Positions 1-6,128 of a DNA stretch of 11,960 bases are shown piece by piece. This stretch comes from Candidatus Firestoneibacteriota bacterium (GTDB taxonomy: Bacteria; JACRDZ01). Numbering within the stretch: position 1 is the first letter of the stretch; each line of letters starts with the position of its first letter. The DNA lies in the NCBI GenBank assembly GCA_016212735.1, contig JACRDZ010000036.1, forward strand, positions 1-11,960. The letters run 5' to 3'. The notes under the pieces are model-generated. The model searched no databases. It worked only from the letters and a program-made list of their open reading frames with translations, and was not told where the DNA came from. Made by a program: the position numbers and the translations under genes.

Positions 1-128
1 AGATATGAAAGATGTCCTATATGTAAAATATCAAAACAACCATTTGTGAAAACAACTTTTTTCCCAATGGACTGTTTTTTATTTAGTATTTTTTTTAATT
101 TAGCAATTGAATATATTTTATTTTTCAT
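1..128 (-). CDS. rfaE2: D-glycero-beta-D-manno-heptose 1-phosphate adenylyltransferase, N-terminal part (cut by window edge)
   Basis: The minus strand from the ATG at 128-126 is open to the window edge and gives 42 residues. Residues 25-42 read VVFTNGCFDILHIGHLSY, the hallmark start of a cytidylyltransferase-like nucleotidyltransferase; the HxGH motif is H36-I37-G38-H39. RfaE2-type enzymes transfer AMP to heptose 1-phosphate to make ADP-heptose for LPS core synthesis in the cytoplasm. In Enterobacteria this domain is the C-terminal half of HldE; here it is a separate gene, 12 nt downstream of the kinase gene rfaE1. No strong ribosome binding site is visible before the ATG, so translation may be coupled to rfaE1. 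The family is clear from the motif plus the neighbour; the missing part lies before position 1. A related cytidylyltransferase (for example glycerol-3-phosphate type) is possible but less likely beside rfaE1. Confidence 0.88.
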   Translation of the reverse strand, partial: MKNKIYSIAKLKKILNKKQSIGKKVVFTNGCFDILHIGHLSY

Positions 129-140
129 TTTTTTGATTAC

Positions 141-1148
141 TTAATTTATTCCAAATTCTTTTTTTAATTGTGCAAGAGTTATCGTAGATGTACCAACTTC
201 TCCAACGACTATACCTGCTGCATGGTTAGATATAAAAGCTGATTCCAGAAGTGAAGCTCCGCTTGAAATACACAAAATAAATGTGCTTATTACAGTGTCA
301 CCTGCTCCAGTTACATCATATACATGTTTTGCAACGGTTGGTATATGAGTAATTTTATCTGAATTATCAAATAAAGTCATCCCGTCTTCTCCCTGTGTAA
401 TAAGCAGTGATTTGCATTTAAGCTTTCTCATAATTTTTCTGCCAGCTTCGATTAATGTCTTCTGATCAACGATTTCTATTCCTATCCCCTGTCCTGCTTC
501 ATAATTATTAGGAGTAAGAATTGATACATTTTTATATTCTGAAAAATGTTTTACTTGCGGATCAACAGCAATAAATATATTATTATCATTAAGTAAGGGA
601 ATTAATTCTTCAAGCAATTCAAAAGTAATAACTCCTTTGGCATAATCTGAAATAAGCACACCATCAAGTGTTTTTAAGTTTTTTTTAATTATTTTAATAA
701 TTCTGTTTTTTATAGAATTATTAATAGGTAGAGTATCTTCTCTATCTATGCGCAGCATCTGCTGATTATGTGCAATTATTCGCGTTTTTACTGTAGTAAT
801 TCGGCTTTCATCTTTTATAATTCCTTCTGTATTAATCCCTCTTTTTTTGATAACAGAAGTTAATGTTTTACCATAATAATCATCCCCTGCAATACCAATT
901 AATAGAGGATCTCCTCCAAGAGTAATAATATTATTTGCAACATTGGTAGCTCCACCCAATATATTGTTTTTAGATATATACTTCACTATTGGGACAGGGG
1001 CTTCAGGTGAAACACGGTTTACGTTGCCCCAATAATACTCATCAAGCATTATATCACCAATTATAGCAATTTTTTTACCTTTAAAATTATCTAATATCTT
1101 TTTTATTCGTTCCGGATAGATATCTATTTCTGTATTTATTTTATTCAT
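141..1148 (-). CDS. rfaE1: D-glycero-beta-D-manno-heptose-7-phosphate kinase (PfkB family)
   Basis: This 335-residue protein is a PfkB/ribokinase-fold sugar kinase. It should phosphorylate heptose 7-phosphate at C1 to the 1,7-bisphosphate in the cytoplasm, a step towards ADP-heptose. Visible motifs are GDIMLDEYYWG (31-41) followed by NRVSPEAPVPIV (44-55), typical of RfaE1; GGATNVANNI (65-74), the PfkB signature region; HNQQMLRIDRE (127-137); SDYAKG (167-172); LTPNNYEA (211-218); and DVTGAGDTV (278-286) with D284 as the expected catalytic base. The length suits a kinase-only RfaE1 rather than the bifunctional HldE fusion. The ATG at 1148 has an AAGGAG site 6 nt upstream. The adenylyltransferase gene follows 12 nt downstream. 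A TTGACA-type promoter lies just upstream at 1177-1204. Confidence 0.95.
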   Translation of the reverse strand: MNKINTEIDIYPERIKKILDNFKGKKIAIIGDIMLDEYYWGNVNRVSPEAPVPIVKYISKNNILGGATNVANNIITLGGDPLLIGIAGDDYYGKTLTSVIKKRGINTEGIIKDESRITTVKTRIIAHNQQMLRIDREDTLPINNSIKNRIIKIIKKNLKTLDGVLISDYAKGVITFELLEELIPLLNDNNIFIAVDPQVKHFSEYKNVSILTPNNYEAGQGIGIEIVDQKTLIEAGRKIMRKLKCKSLLITQGEDGMTLFDNSDKITHIPTVAKHVYDVTGAGDTVISTFILCISSGASLLESAFISNHAAGIVVGEVGTSTITLAQLKKEFGIN

Positions 1149-1176
1149 ATATTTCTCCTTGAATTATTTATTTGAA

Positions 1177-1204
1177 ATTATCATGAACAATTATATTATG
1201 TCAA
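1177..1204 (-). promoter_or_regulatory. Sigma-70-type promoter for rfaE1-rfaE2
   Basis: On the minus strand there is a perfect -35 TTGACA (1204-1199), a 16-nt spacer and a -10 GATAAT (1182-1177, five of six matches). The expected start near 1170 gives a leader of about 20 nt before the rfaE1 ATG, with the AAGGAG site inside it. Position and quality fit the main promoter of the heptose operon; transcription itself is inferred. Confidence 0.7.
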
Positions 1205-1212
1205 GAATATTA

Positions 1213-1330
1213 GGAAACTGGCAGAAATTTCCCAAGAAAGAAATTAACCACAGAGTTTTAAAATTATAAATATATCTCAGTGCACTCTGTGGTTCATTTT
1301 TTCGATTTTGAGGAATTTCTGGGAAGCTGG
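1213..1330. repeat. Nested inverted repeat between divergent promoters (intergenic palindromic repeat)
   Basis: The inner arms AACCACAGAGT (1246-1256) and ACTCTGTGGTT (1284-1294) are perfect 11-bp complements around a 27-nt AT-rich centre. Outside them, CAGAAATT (1222-1229) and AATTTCTG (1314-1321) are also perfect complements, with partial matching between. A similar word, GGAAACTGG (1213-1221) and GGAAGCTGG (1322-1330), sits at both ends in direct orientation. The ACCACAGAG/CTCTGTGGT core resembles, from memory, repeats scattered between genes in many bacteria. A minus-strand open frame of 64 codons crosses this element (1191-1385), but it has no domain and follows the repeat, so I do not call it a gene. 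The element lies between the two promoters of the flanking genes. Confidence 0.7.
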
Positions 1331-1348
1331 AGACATAAAAAACTAAAA

Positions 1349-1376
1349 TTGACAATAATTTTATATGGTATATATT
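1349..1376 (+). promoter_or_regulatory. Sigma-70-type promoter for the 5-FTHF cyclo-ligase gene
   Basis: A perfect -35 TTGACA (1349-1354) is followed by a 16-nt spacer and the -10-like TATATT (1371-1376, five of six matches). A perfect TATAAT (1376-1381) also exists but at a 21-nt spacing, which is too long for this -35. The transcript would start near 1383 and carry the palindrome at 1395-1412 in its leader before the ATG at 1444. Confidence 0.6.
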
Positions 1377-1394
1377 ATAATTCAAGTCTTACTA

Positions 1395-1412
1395 AGGGTC
1401 TGCGCAGACCCT
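1395..1412. repeat. Perfect 18-bp palindrome in the leader of the cyclo-ligase gene
   Basis: AGGGTCTGCGCAGACCCT is a perfect palindrome, GC-rich in an AT-rich intergenic region. As RNA it would fold as a 7-bp stem with a GCGC loop. It lies between the predicted transcription start and the ribosome binding site (GGAG at 1433-1436). No T-run follows, so it does not look like a simple terminator. It could be an operator for a dimeric regulator, an RNA hairpin, or a copy of a short palindromic repeat. Confidence 0.6.
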
Positions 1413-1443
1413 AAAATATTTTATAGTTTAACGGAGTGTAATT

Positions 1444-2103
1444 ATGCATGAGAAAAAATATTATCGTAATCTGGCAATAGAAAAACGCAGCTTAATCACA
1501 TATGATGAAATAATTGAAAAAAGCAGAATAATAAGCGAACAGATTTTATCTATGCCATATCTCGAAAAATCACAACATATATTTTGTTATTTATCATCGA
1601 AAGAAAAGAAAGAAGTTAATACAGATATTATTATTAAAAGCTTATTAAGTAAAAATAAAAATGTTTATATACCAGGGACAAACTGGAAAGAAAAAAAAAT
1701 AAATATTTATAATATAAAAAAATTTCCGATAGAATCTAATAAATTCATAATGAAGTATGGGATATATGAACCAATTGATAAATATTTTATAAAGAATTCA
1801 GGTGTTGATCTTAATATATTAATTTTACCTGGAACAGCAGGAGATGCATCTGGGACTCGTTATGGTTATGGAAGCGGTTTTTTTGATAAGTTGTTATTAG
1901 AATTGAAAAAGATAAAAATAGAATTATTAAAAATACTTCCTCTTTTTGATTGCCAGTTATTCCCTGAATTACCGCGAGAAGAACATGATATTCCTGTAGA
2001 TATTATTGTTACTGAAAGTAAAGTGATATACACATCTCACTGTTCCAATAGCAAGCCGTCAATTATTTCTTTTAGTTCATTTTCAAATAAACCTGTTTTT
2101 TGA
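1444..2103 (+). CDS. fthC: 5-formyltetrahydrofolate cyclo-ligase family protein
   Basis: This 219-residue protein matches the 5-FTHF cyclo-ligase (MTHFS/YgfA) family, which converts 5-formyl-THF to 5,10-methenyl-THF with ATP in cytoplasmic one-carbon metabolism. The N-terminal pattern KK..R....KR (4-15) is typical. The family signature is present at PGTAGDASGTRYGYGSGFFD (129-148), followed by DCQLFPELPREEHDIPVD (169-186) with the conserved Q171 and H181-D182. The ATG at 1444 has GGAG 7 nt upstream. The family core ends near residue 195; the last 24 or so residues (polar, serine-rich) are encoded in a 67-nt stretch that overlaps antisense with the end of the convergent gene at 2037. That tail is probably a by-product of a lost stop codon. 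It is the only plus-strand gene in the window I would call with confidence. Confidence 0.9.
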   Translation: MHEKKYYRNLAIEKRSLITYDEIIEKSRIISEQILSMPYLEKSQHIFCYLSSKEKKEVNTDIIIKSLLSKNKNVYIPGTNWKEKKINIYNIKKFPIESNKFIMKYGIYEPIDKYFIKNSGVDLNILILPGTAGDASGTRYGYGSGFFDKLLLELKKIKIELLKILPLFDCQLFPELPREEHDIPVDIIVTESKVIYTSHCSNSKPSIISFSSFSNKPVF

Positions 2104-3716
2104 TATACTATTTTACCTTTTTTATCCAATATTACATTTTGAGGTAAATTCATTGAATCAGAGAAAATGACATTTGTATTATCATTTGCAAAAACAATAT
2201 CAAAATTTGGAGATCCTGATTTAGATATATAACTTCTTACAGCATTTGAATCACGTGCATTATGTACAGCTAAAATTGTAAGTTTTTTATCTTCATATTT
2301 TCTATAAAAATTTTTCAGAAAATCTATTTCGCTACTTGAAGAAACATCACTTGAATTCCATAATACTAAAAGTATAACCCGTCCTCTGAAAGTATCCAGC
2401 GCAAGTTCTTTCCCCTGAAAATTTGTAAAAGTATAATTTGGCGGACGGTTTTCATTTACTCTCGTAATTTCTTCCTCTTTTATTTCTGCCCAGTTTTTAT
2501 CATCGTCTCTGTCCGCAATATTTTTTATTTTTTTTACCCAGAATATTGCTTTATCAAATATGACATCCTGAAAATATATATTAACCAGATTTTTTAATGC
2601 AAACATATTACTGTTAGAAATTCTGAACGATTGCTCATAACAATATATTGCCATATCATGATTTTTATTTTCTACTTCTTTACCTAAAAAATTATAGCTT
2701 GCAGAAATGTATTTTTGAACTTCTTCGCTTTGCGGCAGATATTCCATTTTTTTAATAACTTCTAACCATTCTTTTTTATCCCAAAAAATTTTACCTGCTA
2801 CCAGAGCCTTTTTAGATACAAAATTATAATTTTCATCACAGTTAGAATTGAAATTTTTGCATAAACTCCAATAATAAATTGCCTTACCAAAATCTCCTTC
2901 ATTTTCATATTGCTGTGCGAGTGAAAAAATAAAAGTCCCCAACTCATTAGATATGGTTTCAGGAGGTATTCCAAGATAAATAGCTTTTTTATAAGCATAT
3001 ACACCATCATCCTTTGCATCATCTTTAGCTGCCCAGAATCTTGCTAAATACAACCATTCTTCATGTGAACGATTTGTTTTGTTTACCACATCACCTATAT
3101 GAAAAGGTTCTTTCTGTTTTTTTATTAATGCAATAGAATCTCCTTTTTTAACAGTCTGAATTATTTCTATTTCCCCTATTTCAGTTTTTTTTTCATTGAA
3201 CACATTAAATATCTGTCCTGATTGTAATTCTGGAGATGATTGTATATTAATAAAGCATAACTCTCCTTCCAATATCGTAATTTTACCTGAAATTTCTCTT
3301 TCAAGACGATTTACATAAGATAAATTTTCTCTTGTTTCTATTAAACCTGTGAATGCAGCTTTATAGCCAGGTAAAATCGAATCAGCGAATTTAGGTTTTT
3401 TTATATAATAAGCTTGTGAAGAGTATTTATCAATACTGATAATGCATATTCTCGCTTCTATTTTGGAAGGATCGCTTTGATAAATATCATATATCATACC
3501 TTTTTGAATACCATGTTTTGAGCCTAGATCTATAACAATATCATTTTCTGAGACTTTTGTTACAACTGCTTTATTATAAAAATTAAATGGCATTACCCAA
3601 TTGTTTTTACCTATAGAGAATAAAGAGGAATCATAATTTACTATCTCTGCATTTGTTTTAAAAGATATAATAAATAAAAATAAAAATATACAGCAAATTG
3701 AATTGAATTTACTCAA
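2037..3716 (-). CDS. Exported protein: two beta-barrel-like repeats, TPR-like region, and a thioredoxin-fold domain without CxxC
   Basis: The 559-residue product has a signal peptide (1-23, charged start, hydrophobic 8-18, likely cleavage after TNA), so it should act outside the inner membrane. Residues about 48-124 and 143-213 are two related beta-rich segments with FlgT C-terminal/SH3-like patterns (VSENDIVIDLGSKHGIQKGM; ILEGELCFINIQSSPELQSG). Residues about 219-415 are helical with TPR-like repeats (for example 264-289 and 352-367). Residues 425-559 are a TlpA/AhpC-TSA-type thioredoxin fold: GKELALDTFRGRVILLVLW, then NLPQNVILDKKGKIV with the cis-proline at 524. Where TlpA proteins have WxxxCxxC, this one has W453-NSSDVSSSSE, with D457 and S460 in place of the two cysteines, so thiol redox chemistry is not expected. 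The TTG start at 3716 is supported by AAGGAG 8 nt upstream and the signal peptide; the next methionine is residue 42. Function unknown; a scaffold or binding role is inferred. Confidence 0.8.
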   Translation of the reverse strand: MSKFNSICCIFLFLFIISFKTNAEIVNYDSSLFSIGKNNWVMPFNFYNKAVVTKVSENDIVIDLGSKHGIQKGMIYDIYQSDPSKIEARICIISIDKYSSQAYYIKKPKFADSILPGYKAAFTGLIETRENLSYVNRLEREISGKITILEGELCFINIQSSPELQSGQIFNVFNEKKTEIGEIEIIQTVKKGDSIALIKKQKEPFHIGDVVNKTNRSHEEWLYLARFWAAKDDAKDDGVYAYKKAIYLGIPPETISNELGTFIFSLAQQYENEGDFGKAIYYWSLCKNFNSNCDENYNFVSKKALVAGKIFWDKKEWLEVIKKMEYLPQSEEVQKYISASYNFLGKEVENKNHDMAIYCYEQSFRISNSNMFALKNLVNIYFQDVIFDKAIFWVKKIKNIADRDDDKNWAEIKEEEITRVNENRPPNYTFTNFQGKELALDTFRGRVILLVLWNSSDVSSSSEIDFLKNFYRKYEDKKLTILAVHNARDSNAVRSYISKSGSPNFDIVFANDNTNVIFSDSMNLPQNVILDKKGKIVYQKTGLFENELKEIIDGLLLEQ

Positions 3717-3737
3717 TAGAGTATCTCCTTGGAAGCA

Positions 3738-3766
3738 ATTATATTTCTGTTTTATGTATGCACATA
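3738..3766 (-). promoter_or_regulatory. Possible weak promoter for the exported thioredoxin-fold protein
   Basis: A perfect TATAAT (3743-3738 on the minus strand) lies about 21 nt before the TTG start of the gene ending at 2037. Seventeen nucleotides further upstream is TATGTG, a poor -35. This is the best candidate in the gap, but a TATAAT in AT-rich DNA occurs easily by chance. Confidence 0.25.
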
Positions 3767-3935
3767 ATGGGCATTAACTGATAGGGTGAAAGTCCCTTGC
3801 AGGAGAATCACCATATATGCATCTATTAATAAAAATAAATATACGACAACCGCTAGCAAAAAGCAAGTGCATTTTCGTAAGAAAGTCCAAAGTGGCTAAA
3901 AGAGTAAAAGACAAAAGAGTCTTGAGACTGATAGG
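3760..3935 (+). mobile_element. Possible remnant of a group II intron (domain I-like RNA)
   Basis: The gap between tsaD and the upstream-oriented exported-protein gene is not plain AT-rich spacer. On the plus strand it contains AGGGTGAAAGTCCCT (3783-3797; AGGG/CCCT stem), a typical early domain I hairpin of bacterial group II introns. Further on are CGACAACCGCTAGC (3844-3857), a CCGCT/AGTGG long-range pairing (3850-3854 with 3891-3895), and a 6-bp hairpin capped by a GTAA (GNRA) tetraloop (3871-3876/3881-3886). AGTCT/AGACT (3918-3922, 3925-3929) is another short stem. No reverse transcriptase frame or domain V-like sequence follows; tsaD begins to be encoded (antisense) at 3953. I recognise the sequence style from memory, so the assignment is tentative; an unrelated structured RNA is possible. 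This stretch also carries nothing that looks like a real protein gene. Confidence 0.42.
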
Positions 3936-3952
3936 ATTATATCTAATGTATT

Positions 3953-4945
3953 TTATCCTAATCTTAATTCCATATTCGGGACTGCATTTAAAGACAGATT
4001 AATTTTTTCATTTGTTAAAGGTAAATAATATCCACTAGCAGCAATCATTGCAGCATTATCTGTACAGAGTATTGGAGAAGGGAAATAAACTGAATATCCT
4101 TCCTGTGTAAGAGTATTGAACTTTTCTCTTAAGCAGGAATTACAGGCTACGCCTCCTGAAATCAGCAGTGTTTTCACTTTCTTTATTTTTATTAATTCGT
4201 ATGTATTGCGGTATAATAAATCTATAGCAGTTTTTTGGAAACTCGCAAGAATATCTTCTTTTTTAAAATTTTTATTACGTATTACGTTTAAAACAGATGT
4301 CTTAAGACCGCTATAACTGAAATCAAACTGATTTCCATGCTTGAGCTTTGCCAGAGGAAATTTAATTGTATCAGGGTTTCCAAGCTTGCTTAATTTATCA
4401 ATAACAGGTCCTCCTGGATATCCAAGCTCTAGCTCTCTTGCTATTTTATCAAAAACTTCACCGCAGGCATCATCTCTGGTTGAAGCTATCTGGATTGCTT
4501 CATCACGTTTATTCATATAAAAAATACAGGTATGTCCTCCTGATACAACTAAAGCTAAAGCAGGAAAAGAAGGTTCATGTTCAATAAAAGTTGCACATAT
4601 ATGTCCATAAAGATGATGAACTCCTAAAAGAGGGATATCAAGAGCGTATGCATACGCTTTAGCAAAAGATATTCCTACAAGAAGTGAGCCAACCAGTCCT
4701 GGAGCATAAGTTACAGCTATTTTTGCTATTTTGTCAGGTTTTATTTTAGCTTCATCAAAAGTTTCCCTGACAACAAAAGAAATATTTTCAAGATGGTTTC
4801 GTGAGGCCAGTTCAGGGACTATTCCGCCGAATTTTTCATGTGTTTTTTGCTGAGAAGATATTATATTAGAAAGAATTTGTCTGCCATCTTTTACAATAGA
4901 CGCACTTGTTTCATCACATGAAGTTTCAATTCCAAGAATATACAT
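3953..4945 (-). CDS. tsaD: tRNA N6-adenosine threonylcarbamoyltransferase TsaD
   Basis: This 330-residue protein is the Kae1/TsaD family ASKHA-fold enzyme. With TsaB and TsaE it transfers the threonylcarbamoyl group to A37 of ANN-reading tRNAs in the cytoplasm. Visible motifs are GIETSCDETSASIV (5-18); HHLYGH with metal ligands H111 and H115; VVSGGHT (133-139); DDACGEVFDKIARELELGYPGGP (158-180); FSYSGLKTS (209-217); SGGVACN (263-269); and CTDNAAM (294-300) with the third metal ligand D296. Length is normal for the family. The frame is open 12 codons further upstream to an ATG at 4981, but the ATG at 4945 is preferred: it has a GAGGTGAT ribosome binding site and gives the standard MYILGIETSCDET start. 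It lies 7 nt after the deacetylase stop and is the last gene of the long minus-strand series. Partner genes tsaB and tsaE are not in the window. Confidence 0.97.
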   Translation of the reverse strand: MYILGIETSCDETSASIVKDGRQILSNIISSQQKTHEKFGGIVPELASRNHLENISFVVRETFDEAKIKPDKIAKIAVTYAPGLVGSLLVGISFAKAYAYALDIPLLGVHHLYGHICATFIEHEPSFPALALVVSGGHTCIFYMNKRDEAIQIASTRDDACGEVFDKIARELELGYPGGPVIDKLSKLGNPDTIKFPLAKLKHGNQFDFSYSGLKTSVLNVIRNKNFKKEDILASFQKTAIDLLYRNTYELIKIKKVKTLLISGGVACNSCLREKFNTLTQEGYSVYFPSPILCTDNAAMIAASGYYLPLTNEKINLSLNAVPNMELRLG

Positions 4946-4954
4946 AATCACCTC
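4946..4954 (-). promoter_or_regulatory. Strong ribosome binding site that fixes the tsaD start
   Basis: On the minus strand GAGGTGAT, an eight-base match to the complement of the 16S rRNA 3' end, ends 1 nt before the ATG at 4945, which puts its GAGG core 5 nt away. It overlaps the TGA stop of the upstream deacetylase frame. It supports the 4945 start over the in-frame ATG at 4981. Confidence 0.7.
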
Positions 4955-5657
4955 ATTCTGTAATCTCTGATGCTGGTACAATTTCTATATTTTTAGATTT
5001 AATATAAGGCAGCATTTCTGTAATAACAGAAGCTGTATGTTTTTTTTCAACATGCCCTATTCCTATTGCTGAACCATGAGTTAAAGCAATGTTTACTAAT
5101 TTATTAATCTGTTCTTTTATATATTGTGGTTCATCAATATTGTCCAGAAATATGTCTCTTGTGTTTATTTTAATTCCAACTTTTTTCCCGATTTTTTTTG
5201 AGACAGATTCTGATGTAACCAGACTATCAATGAAATATAATTTTTTTTCTTTCAGCATATTTAAAAATATGCGCATAATATTTTCATTGGAAGTTATTTT
5301 TGAACCCATGTGATTATTAACACCTTTTACATTTGGCACACTAATCAGGTTTTCTTCCAGTATTTCCCTGATTTTTTCTTCAGACATAGATTCAAGAATA
5401 GCCCCGGGTCCTGTTTTATTTTCTTTATAATCATCAGGAAATGCTTCCATTGGGAAGTGCAGCATTATTTCAAAATTTTTTTCGATTGCGTCAAGAGCAA
5501 TCGATCTTGAAAAAGGCAATTGAGGCAGAATAGCCAGAGTAATAGGGGCGGAAATATCAAAAAATCTTCTAACTTTATTATTATAGAAATTTCCAAAATC
5601 ATCAATGATTATAGCAATTCTTTTAGTTAGTTTTTTTTTTGAACTAATACTAGTTTT
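4953..5657 (-). CDS. yibQ: Divergent polysaccharide deacetylase (YibQ type), catalytic domain in the -1 frame
   Basis: The frame is open from 5657 to the TGA at 4953 (234 codons) and encodes a whole divergent polysaccharide deacetylase domain (Pfam Polysacc_deac_2, COG2861). In order it shows RIAIIIDDFGN (5614-5582), ITLAILPQLPFS, LHFPMEAFP, GVNNHMGSKIT, FIDSLVTSES, RDIFLDN and IGIGHVEKKH. The IDD, NNH and GH elements supply the expected metal-site residues. The problem is the start: between the upstream stop (TGA 5660-5658) and the IIIDD motif there is no ATG, GTG or TTG. The first TTG (5519) lies after the motif and would give a domain lacking it. The frame becomes continuous with the membrane-anchored upstream frame if one A is gained, two are lost, or ribosomes slip -1 at the A10 run (5631-5640). 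The fused product would be 389 residues with a family-typical layout. YibQ proteins are found beside EnvC; their substrate is not established. Confidence 0.85.
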   Translation of the reverse strand, partial: KTSISSKKKLTKRIAIIIDDFGNFYNNKVRRFFDISAPITLAILPQLPFSRSIALDAIEKNFEIMLHFPMEAFPDDYKENKTGPGAILESMSEEKIREILEENLISVPNVKGVNNHMGSKITSNENIMRIFLNMLKEKKLYFIDSLVTSESVSKKIGKKVGIKINTRDIFLDNIDEPQYIKEQINKLVNIALTHGSAIGIGHVEKKHTASVITEMLPYIKSKNIEIVPASEITE

Positions 5658-6121
5658 TCAAGTTCGATATCATCAATGGTTATAGTTAAAGCAACCTGCA
5701 TATCATCTTTTGTTGCCTGCACAATTTCACCTATAACATGTGCTTTATAGATATCCATTTCTCTGGTAATTGCCGCCTGATAATCTTCCAGTGATTTACC
5801 TTTTGGGACAGAAATCCTTCTGAATACATAAATCCATTTTCTACCAAATATTTTTTTTTCATCTCTATATTCTTCTAAAACATCTTTATCCTCTATTCCT
5901 AAATTATCAAGAGTTTTTGTTAAAGCATTATCAATTTCAATATATAGAGAAGGTGTTTCTTCCGAAGGGATAATTTTATTAATTTTTTGTGTAATAGAGA
6001 TAAAAATGGTTTTTAACCTGTTAATAAAAAAAAATTCAGGATATAAATAAAAAATGCCTATTATAATAAAAATTATTATAAAATAGAAAAACCATTTTCT
6101 GTTTTTTTTAGATTTTGCCAT
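5627..6121 (-). CDS. N-terminal membrane-anchored part of the divergent polysaccharide deacetylase
   Basis: This 164-codon frame runs from the ATG at 6121 to a TAA at 5627, directly after the A10 run. It starts with a basic stretch (MAKSKKNRK) and one hydrophobic segment (about residues 10-30), so the rest should face the periplasm. The body (EIDNALTKTLDNLGIEDKD; RKWIYVFRRISVPKGKSLEDY) follows the alpha/beta pattern usually found N-terminal to the deacetylase domain in YibQ-like proteins of many diderms. It ends VLVQKKN-stop, while the adjacent -1 frame reads on as KKKLTKRIAIIIDDFG, the deacetylase start. I therefore read this and the 4953-5657 frame as one gene interrupted, or regulated, at the homopolymer. 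A longer TTG start at 6172 would overlap ctpA by 44 nt and is rejected; the ATG at 6121 has AGGT about 11 nt upstream and lies 7 nt after the ctpA stop. Confidence 0.75.
   Translation of the reverse strand: MAKSKKNRKWFFYFIIIFIIIGIFYLYPEFFFINRLKTIFISITQKINKIIPSEETPSLYIEIDNALTKTLDNLGIEDKDVLEEYRDEKKIFGRKWIYVFRRISVPKGKSLEDYQAAITREMDIYKAHVIGEIVQATKDDMQVALTITIDDIELEKLVLVQKKN
5631..5640 (-). other. A10 slippery run joining the two deacetylase frames
   Basis: On the minus strand the sequence is CAA AAA AAA AAC TAA in the upstream frame. It contains a run of ten A and, in register, the heptamer A AAA AAC followed at once by a zero-frame stop. A -1 shift, or an added A in the mRNA, joins QKK to KLTKRIAIIIDD. 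No upstream Shine-Dalgarno-like stimulator or strong downstream hairpin is visible, so polymerase slippage fits better than ribosomal frameshifting. A homopolymer sequencing error cannot be excluded. Confidence 0.6.
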
Positions 6122-6128
6122 TTTTTTA

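Noticed and set aside
1191..1385. Minus-strand open frame of 64 codons
   Set aside because: It runs across the inverted repeat and both promoters, has no domain or convincing ribosome binding site, and its composition follows the repeat.
2798..3022. Minus-strand open frame inside the exported-protein gene
   Set aside because: It is out of frame with a well-supported 559-residue gene and has no domain.
3905..3929. Terminator downstream of tsaD
   Set aside because: AGTCT/AGACT with a following T-rich stretch on the minus strand is only a 4-5 bp stem; too weak to call, and it may belong to the intron-like RNA.
3817..4002. Plus-strand open frame of 61 codons
   Set aside because: It covers the structured intron-like stretch and the antisense end of tsaD; the peptide has no recognisable domain.
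4946..4981. Longer tsaD start at 4981
   Set aside because: It would overlap the deacetylase end by 29 nt and add 12 atypical residues; the ATG at 4945 has a near-perfect ribosome binding site and the standard family start.
4116..5510. Plus-strand open frames at 4116-4316, 5089-5313 and 5310-5510
   Set aside because: They lie antisense inside tsaD and the deacetylase and are explained by the codon use of those genes.
5437..5519. TTG at 5519 as the true start of the deacetylase
   Set aside because: It would remove the metal-binding IIIDDFG strand, which is present and intact just upstream in the same frame.
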